The notes under the pieces are model-generated. The model worked only from the letters and a program-made list of their open reading frames with translations, made no database searches and had not been told where the DNA came from. A stretch of DNA of 11,246 nucleotides from contig QGUY01000124.1 of NCBI GenBank assembly GCA_003242315.1, forward strand, positions 1 to 11,246. The letters are read 5' to 3'. Positions 7,548 to 11,246 of this stretch are shown one piece after another. The first letter of the stretch is position 1; every line of letters begins with the position of its first letter. The DNA comes from Bacteroidota bacterium. Lineage in GTDB: Bacteria > Bacteroidota > Bacteroidia > Cytophagales > Cyclobacteriaceae. The position numbers were made by a program, and so were the translations under genes.

Positions 7548-9533
7548 TCAACTGACGGGAAGCTTTTTCATCTCCAACGGACGCGGTGCGGGTAAACCTG
7601 TGACTTCGAGGATTTCTTGTTCGTCGAGGGTTTCTTTGGTTAGCAGTGCCGCGGCGAGGGCATCGAGTTCTTTGCGGTAGACTTGAAGGAGTCTACGCGC
7701 CTCGTCGTGGCATTCGTTGATGATGCGGTGGATTTCTTCGTCGACGGTGCGTGCGGTGTATTCGCTGAACGGCTTTGCCTGACCTATGGCGGTGCCGAGA
7801 TAGGGATTGATTTTTGGGGCCAGTTCGATCATTCCGAGTTTGTCGCTCATACCCCAGCGTGTCACCATGCCTCTTGCGATTTCTGTCGCCTGCACGATGT
7901 CGTTTTCAGCACCTGTCGTTCGCGTACCGTAAACAACTTCTTCAGCGGAGCGACCACCAAGGATGCCAATGATTCGCGCGCGAAGGTATTCTTCGGTGTA
8001 GTTGTAACGGTCGCTGTCGGGACGCTGATAGGTTACCCCAAGCGCCATACCGCGAGGCACAATGCTTACCCGGTTCACGGGGTCTGCGCCGGGAACAACT
8101 AGTCCCAGTATAGTATGTCCGCCTTCGTGGTAAGCAATACGTTCGCGGTCTTCGGGACTTAACAACAGCGGTCGCTCTGGTCCAAGAATAATTTTTTCCA
8201 GCGCGTCCATAAAGTCGCGCTGATGTACCTGATCCTGATCTCGACGCGCGGCCAACAACGCTGCCTCGTTCACAAGATTTCTGAGATCGGCACCCGATAA
8301 CCCAGGTGTCGACGAAGCGACTTCCATGAGATCGACGTCGGGTGCAAGCGGAACCTTTCGGGTATGTACTTTCAGTATCGCTTCGCGACCGACCTTGTCG
8401 GGGAGATTGACCACCACGCGACGGTCAAAGCGTCCGGGTCGGAGCAATGCTTTGTCGAGTACATCGGGTTGATTGGTCGCGGCCAATACAATGACACCTT
8501 CGCGACTCGAAAAGCCATCCATCTCAGTGAGGATCTGATTGAGGGTTTGTTCCTGTTCGCCAGATCCACCGATTGCCATCGTTCCACGCGCGCGACCGAT
8601 AGCGTCGAGTTCGTCGATGAAAATAATCGCCGGCGCGTGTTCACGCGCTTGCTTGAAAAGATCGCGTACCCTTGCAGCGCCAACCCCCACAATCATCTCG
8701 ATAAACTCCGACGCGCTCATGGAAAAGAACGGCACGCCAGCTTCACCTGCGACGGCACGCGCGAGAAGGGTTTTACCCGTTCCAGGGGCTCCGACAAGGA
8801 GCACTCCTTTCGGGGCTGTGCCTCCGAGACGTGTATACTTCTGGGGATTCTTAAGAAAATCCACGATCTCGACCAGTTCATTTTCTGCCTCGTCGATACC
8901 AGCCACATCGTCGAAGGTGACTTTCGTGGCCGTTTCTTTGTCGAAGCGTTTCGCGCGACTACTGCCGAGCCCCATCATGCCGCCCATACCGAGACCACCT
9001 TTTCTGGCGGTGCGGAATATCCACACATAAAAAAGTATGATGAGTATGGCGGGGCCAAAACGAACGAGGAATGCGATGAACGGGTTTACCTCTTCTTCCA
9101 GAGGTTGCGCACGGATGATAACCTCGTTGTCCATGAGGAATTTCTCAAGACCCGGGTCAATGAATTGCGGCAATTCGGTAACGAACTTGTCGGCTTCCTT
9201 GCGTGCTACTTCAATACTGTCGTTCTCGGGGACTTCGCTGACAGGCGGTACAAGCACGGGCGACTCGAATGTTCCGGTTATTGCCGTGCCTCTGCTATAG
9301 ATTTCTCTTACGTTTCCTCTTGCGACCTCTTGTTTGAAGAGGTTGTACGACACAACGGCAGGCTGTTCGGGATCAGGATACAGACTTCGGCCGAGGAAAT
9401 AATTGACGAGGAGAATACCCAACAGCCAAAACCAGATCTTTAAAGGAGGAAGTTTCCATCCTCCCTGGCCACCCGAAGGCGGTCTGCCGTTAGGACCGGC
9501 AGGTTTTCTTATTTCCTGGTCCGGCGATGCCAT
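7548..9533 (-). CDS. ftsH: ATP-dependent zinc metalloprotease FtsH, accessory-type paralogue
   Basis: Membrane-anchored AAA+ protease that unfolds and degrades membrane and soluble proteins; 661 residues. Order: a Pro/Gly-rich cytoplasmic tail (1-30), TM1 (about 32-48), a periplasmic domain (about 50-150), TM2 (about 152-174), a Gly/Met-rich linker, the AAA+ module with Walker A GAPGTGKT (248-255), Walker B IIFIDELD (303-310) and arginine fingers R365 and R368, then the protease domain with HEGGH (469-473) and a third zinc ligand D545 in TGAEND. All catalytic residues are present. The pore loop reads E-M-I-V-G-V-G (279-285), with Ile281 where the classical enzyme has Phe; the same feature marks a second FtsH lineage that includes horizontally acquired copies in proteobacteria. 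The start at 9531-9533 is the first ATG of the frame. Repeat clusters flank the gene on both sides. I infer a specialised copy, probably in addition to a housekeeping ftsH elsewhere. Confidence 0.97.
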   Translation of the reverse strand: MASPDQEIRKPAGPNGRPPSGGQGGWKLPPLKIWFWLLGILLVNYFLGRSLYPDPEQPAVVSYNLFKQEVARGNVREIYSRGTAITGTFESPVLVPPVSEVPENDSIEVARKEADKFVTELPQFIDPGLEKFLMDNEVIIRAQPLEEEVNPFIAFLVRFGPAILIILFYVWIFRTARKGGLGMGGMMGLGSSRAKRFDKETATKVTFDDVAGIDEAENELVEIVDFLKNPQKYTRLGGTAPKGVLLVGAPGTGKTLLARAVAGEAGVPFFSMSASEFIEMIVGVGAARVRDLFKQAREHAPAIIFIDELDAIGRARGTMAIGGSGEQEQTLNQILTEMDGFSSREGVIVLAATNQPDVLDKALLRPGRFDRRVVVNLPDKVGREAILKVHTRKVPLAPDVDLMEVASSTPGLSGADLRNLVNEAALLAARRDQDQVHQRDFMDALEKIILGPERPLLLSPEDRERIAYHEGGHTILGLVVPGADPVNRVSIVPRGMALGVTYQRPDSDRYNYTEEYLRARIIGILGGRSAEEVVYGTRTTGAENDIVQATEIARGMVTRWGMSDKLGMIELAPKINPYLGTAIGQAKPFSEYTARTVDEEIHRIINECHDEARRLLQVYRKELDALAAALLTKETLDEQEILEVTGLPAPRPLEMKKLPVS

Positions 9534-9534
9534 T

Positions 9535-9563
9535 CAAACATAAGTTACTAAAATCAAACTCAA
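9535..9563 (-). promoter_or_regulatory. Promoter candidate abutting ftsH
   Basis: The minus strand has TTG (9561-9563), 18 bases, then TATGTTTG (9535-9542), which matches TAnnTTTG. One base separates it from the ATG at 9533, so a transcript from here would start at or just inside the start codon. Either ftsH is leaderless, or the match is accidental and ftsH is read from further upstream. Confidence 0.35.
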
Positions 9564-9640
9564 CCTATGTGCCCTATGTGTACCCCTATGTGGTTCAAAA
9601 CGACTCTTGCCGGTTTTTGAACCACATAAGGCACATAGGA
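9564..9640. repeat. CACATAG-type repeat cluster B with a 14-bp perfect inverted repeat
   Basis: TATGTGGTTCAAAA (9587-9600) and its exact complement TTTTGAACCACATA (9615-9628) enclose a 14-base loop. Further CTATGTG units lie at 9565-9571 and 9574-9580, and CACATAG lies at 9632-9638, abutting the dehydrogenase stop. The right arm is a direct copy of the core of cluster A and the left arm an inverted copy. It could fold in RNA downstream of the dehydrogenase gene and so limit read-through into ftsH, but the T-run is inside the stem, not after it, so it is not a standard terminator. Confidence 0.8.
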
Positions 9641-10393
9641 TTACTGCGCAAGGTAGCCGCCGTCTACCGCATAGTACGCACCCGTCACAAACGACGCCTT
9701 ATCCGAGATTAGCCACAGCGCTAGTTCGGCAACTTCATTGGGCTCACCCAGTCGGCCGATCGGGTGCAATCCGATGAGAGCATTAATCGTTGCTTCATCC
9801 AGACTCTTTTCAATCAGAGGCGTTCGAATGTAGGCGGGGCCAATCGCGTTAATGCGTACGTTGCGGCTTGCATACGACAGTGCTGCTGCTTTTGTGAGAC
9901 CAACAACACCGTGTTTGGCCGCCACATAGGCGGGCGACATCGGTGTGGCTACCTGACCCAGAATAGACGCCATGTTAATGATACTACCTCCGCCAGCATT
10001 AAGTATAGCCGGTATCTGGTAACGCATGCCGTAGAAGACACCCGACAAGTTGATTGAGATCACTTTGTCCCAACCATCGATGGGATAATCTCCCGTGTCT
10101 GCAAGGGGTCCGCCAATACCGGCATTGTTGACAGCGAAATGCAGAGCGCCATATTTCTTAACGGCTTCGTCGACCAGCTTGCGATTGTCTTCCGGGCTGG
10201 ACGTGTCGGCCTTAAAGAAGAACGCTTTTCCACCGGCTTTGGTAATCTCGTCGACCGTTTCGTTTCCGCCTTTTTCGTCGACGTCAGAAACCACCACCTG
10301 TGCGCCTTCCTTTGCAAAAAGAACGGCGATTGCCCTGCCGATGCCCGAGCCCGCGCCCGTGACAATGGCAGTTTTGTTTTCCAATAAGCTCAT
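9641..10393 (-). CDS. Short-chain dehydrogenase/reductase (SDR), classical type
   Basis: 250-residue cytoplasmic oxidoreductase with a Rossmann fold. Cofactor motif T-G-A-G-S-G-I-G (12-19); Asp37 at the end of the second strand suggests a preference for NAD(H) over NADP(H). N-N-A-G is at 89-92, and the catalytic tetrad is Asn115, Ser143, Tyr156 and Lys160 with normal spacing. The usual P-G after the sixth strand is P-A here (N-A-I-G-P-A-Y-I-R-T-P). The C-terminus V-T-G-A-Y-Y-A-V-D-G-G-Y is standard. Length and motifs fit the large group annotated as glucose 1-dehydrogenase or 3-oxoacyl reductase homologues; the substrate cannot be told from the sequence. It follows the YceI gene with a 102-base gap that contains a strong hairpin, and I see no good promoter in that gap, so the two may be co-transcribed. 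Confidence 0.95.
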   Translation of the reverse strand: MSLLENKTAIVTGAGSGIGRAIAVLFAKEGAQVVVSDVDEKGGNETVDEITKAGGKAFFFKADTSSPEDNRKLVDEAVKKYGALHFAVNNAGIGGPLADTGDYPIDGWDKVISINLSGVFYGMRYQIPAILNAGGGSIINMASILGQVATPMSPAYVAAKHGVVGLTKAAALSYASRNVRINAIGPAYIRTPLIEKSLDEATINALIGLHPIGRLGEPNEVAELALWLISDKASFVTGAYYAVDGGYLAQ

Positions 10394-10436
10394 ATCTTTA
10401 ATTGTTAGGTTATATCAACCCCCTTGCGAACGACCC

Positions 10437-10478
10437 GGATCGCATCGCCCTCGCTGAAAAAGCGGAGCGACACGATCC
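10437..10478 (-). other. Strong intergenic RNA hairpin between the YceI and SDR genes
   Basis: On the minus strand 10465-10478 pairs with 10437-10450 and 10461-10464 pairs with 10452-10455, around a UUUUC loop and one bulged A (10451): about 18 pairs in 42 bases. Two neighbouring positions (10471-10472 with 10443-10444) pair as G-U only in minus-strand RNA and would be C-A mismatches on the other strand, which indicates a structure formed in the YceI-SDR transcript. No U-run follows, so it looks more like a processing, stability or attenuation element than a simple terminator. Confidence 0.6.
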
Positions 10479-10495
10479 ACAGCCGCAATTATATG

Positions 10496-11044
10496 TCAGG
10501 CCTGCTTAACTAACTGGACCTCTGCATTGATTTTAACTTCCTCGCCAACCAACACGCCACCAGTTTCGAGGGCGGCGTTCCAGTTCAGTTTATAGTCGGT
10601 TCGCTTGATCTTTCCTGTTATGGAGAATCCCGCCTTTTGGTTGCCCCAGGGGTCCTTACCGACACCACCCAATTCTACGTCCAGGACAATGGGTTTGGTC
10701 ACGTCCCTGATGGTCAGGTCTCCGTGCAATATGAAGTTTTGGTCGTCTTTCTTTTCAATACGGGTCGATTTGAATTTGATCTGGGGATATTTATCCGCGG
10801 CAAAAAAATCATCCGACTTCAGGTGCTTGTCCCTGTCGGCATTGTGCGTCGTAATGGAATCCACGTCGGCTGTAAACTCGATCGTTGCCGTTGTGAAATC
10901 TTCGTCTTCCGTCTCGACGACAGCGTCGAACTTGTCGAACGTACCCGATACTGAAGTGATCATCATGTGTTTTACACGGAAGCCGATCTCACTGTGTGCA
11001 GGATCAAGGCTCCATTTGGTCTTTACTGCTGTTTTTTCTGCCAT
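10496..11044 (-). CDS. YceI-family lipid-binding-like protein, cytoplasmic form
   Basis: 182 residues of the YceI family, a lipocalin-like beta barrel that in known members binds isoprenoid or other long amphiphilic lipids. The family signatures are clear: W-S-L-D-P-A-H-S-E-I-G-F-R-V-K-H-M-M (11-28), S-G-T-F-D-K-F, the R-D-K-H-L-K-S-D-D-F-F block (71-81) with Y-P-Q-I-K-F after it, and closing strands L-T-I-R-D-V-T-K-P-I and K-R-T-D-Y-K-L-N-W-N. Unlike E. coli YceI there is no signal peptide (it starts M-A-E-K-T-A-V-K-T-K), so this copy should stay in the cytoplasm. The start is supported by AAGGA (11050-11054) 5 bases before the ATG and by a TAnnTTTG element at 11071-11078. Ligand and physiological role are unknown; such genes are often induced by stress. 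Confidence 0.95.
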   Translation of the reverse strand: MAEKTAVKTKWSLDPAHSEIGFRVKHMMITSVSGTFDKFDAVVETEDEDFTTATIEFTADVDSITTHNADRDKHLKSDDFFAADKYPQIKFKSTRIEKKDDQNFILHGDLTIRDVTKPIVLDVELGGVGKDPWGNQKAGFSITGKIKRTDYKLNWNAALETGGVLVGEEVKINAEVQLVKQA

Positions 11045-11049
11045 GGTTT

Positions 11050-11078
11050 TCCTTGTTTTTGATTACACTACAAAGGTA
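11050..11078 (-). promoter_or_regulatory. Promoter -7 element and ribosome-binding site of the YceI gene
   Basis: TACCTTTG (11071-11078) matches the Bacteroidota TAnnTTTG -7 box, 26 bases upstream of the ATG. AAGGA (11050-11054) is a good Shine-Dalgarno match, rare among the other genes here. A clear TTTG at -33 is missing; the nearest TTG (11107-11109) is about 28 bases away, which is too far. Confidence 0.45.
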
Positions 11079-11108
11079 AAACAGCGAAAAGGCCGAATTC
11101 GTTGAACA

Positions 11109-11150
11109 AGATTAAGAAATGGACCTGACGTTAATCATATTTCTTAATCT
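11109..11150. repeat. 12-bp perfect inverted repeat upstream of the YceI gene
   Basis: AGATTAAGAAAT (11109-11120) and ATTTCTTAATCT (11139-11150) are exact complements with an 18-base spacer. One arm lies in the last codons of the upstream gene, whose stop (11131-11133) falls in the spacer; the other arm ends about 30 bases before the YceI -7 box. It could be an AT-rich terminator-like hairpin without a U-run, or a two-site operator. Confidence 0.5.
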
Positions 11151-11244
11151 GGTTTATCAGTTTGGCCAGTATTCCCGCCGTATCTTTACCCATATATAAA
11201 CCCCGCAGGGAGGGCGACAGTTTTATGGACCACAGTGTATGTCT
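11131..11244 (-). CDS. C-terminal end of an unidentified protein
   Basis: The frame enters from the window edge and ends at a TAA (11131-11133), giving the last 37 residues. They read L-W-S-I-K-L-S-P-S-L-R-G-L-Y-M-G-K-D-T-A-G-I-L-A-K-L-I-N-Q-I and end K-K-Y-D: a short strand and turn followed by an amphipathic helix, which is typical of a true C-terminus. The other two frames are closed by stops within the stretch. I do not recognise the family, and too little is present to assign one. Confidence 0.55.
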   Translation of the reverse strand, partial: RHTLWSIKLSPSLRGLYMGKDTAGILAKLINQIKKYD

Positions 11245-11246
11245 TT

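Noticed and set aside
7545..7558. CCGTCA-AC-TGACGG dyad over the ftsH stop codon as a terminator
   Set aside because: The 2-base centre is too tight for an RNA hairpin loop without opening pairs, and no U-run follows on the minus strand.
8364..9443. Long plus-strand open frame of 359 codons opposite ftsH
   Set aside because: It lies entirely antisense to the strongly conserved ftsH; its translation is rich in His, Cys and Arg with no recognisable motif, as expected from the codon bias of the real gene.
1..11246. A novel defence, mobile or biosynthetic system
   Set aside because: All large frames belong to known families with intact motifs, and no integrase, transposase, phage or toxin-antitoxin gene is visible.

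Overview
The window looks like chromosomal DNA from a member of the Bacteroidota, probably the Cytophagales (perhaps near Chryseolinea or Ohtaekwangia; the genus is a guess). Three things point there. A CzcA-type metal pump is fused to its TolC-type outer-membrane partner, an arrangement I know mainly from this phylum. TAnnTTTG promoter elements lie at or near several start codons. Intergenic clusters of a CACATAG-type repeat are present, of a kind I recall from many genomes of this phylum. Every gene I can support is on the minus strand, so transcription runs from high to low coordinates.

Layout in transcription order: the 3' end of an unidentified gene (11131-11244); an inverted repeat and a promoter leading to a YceI-like protein (10496-11044); a strong RNA hairpin; a short-chain dehydrogenase (9641-10393); a CACATAG repeat cluster forming an inverted repeat; an FtsH-type membrane protease (7548-9533); a second repeat cluster; a beta-carbonic anhydrase (6815-7453); a hypothetical frame that looks like a truncated gene (6326-6784); a small exported His-containing protein (6031-6426); the CzcA/TolC fusion (1647-5963); its lipoprotein adaptor (524-1642); a gap of about 250 bases; and the 5' part of a lipoprotein gene with its own promoter (1-276).

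The clearest functional unit is the metal-efflux operon at 524-6426: small exported protein, inner-membrane RND pump with attached outer-membrane channel, and periplasmic adaptor lipoprotein. These three genes could build a complete pump from cytoplasm or periplasm to the outside, most likely for divalent cations such as Zn, Co, Cd or Ni, judging from the D-D-E signature in transmembrane segment 4. The FtsH belongs, on motif grounds, to a lineage whose pore loop lacks the usual aromatic residue; it is probably an accessory paralogue. The other genes (YceI, SDR, carbonic anhydrase) are single-gene housekeeping or stress functions with no obvious joint pathway.

I see no tRNA, rRNA, CRISPR array, insertion sequence or phage gene. 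I do not find a clearly new multi-gene system. The observations most worth a second look are the preserved signal-peptide-like segment at the pump/channel junction, the repeat clusters on both sides of ftsH, the hairpin at 10437-10478 whose G-U pairs show which strand is transcribed, and the truncated frame next to the carbonic anhydrase gene.
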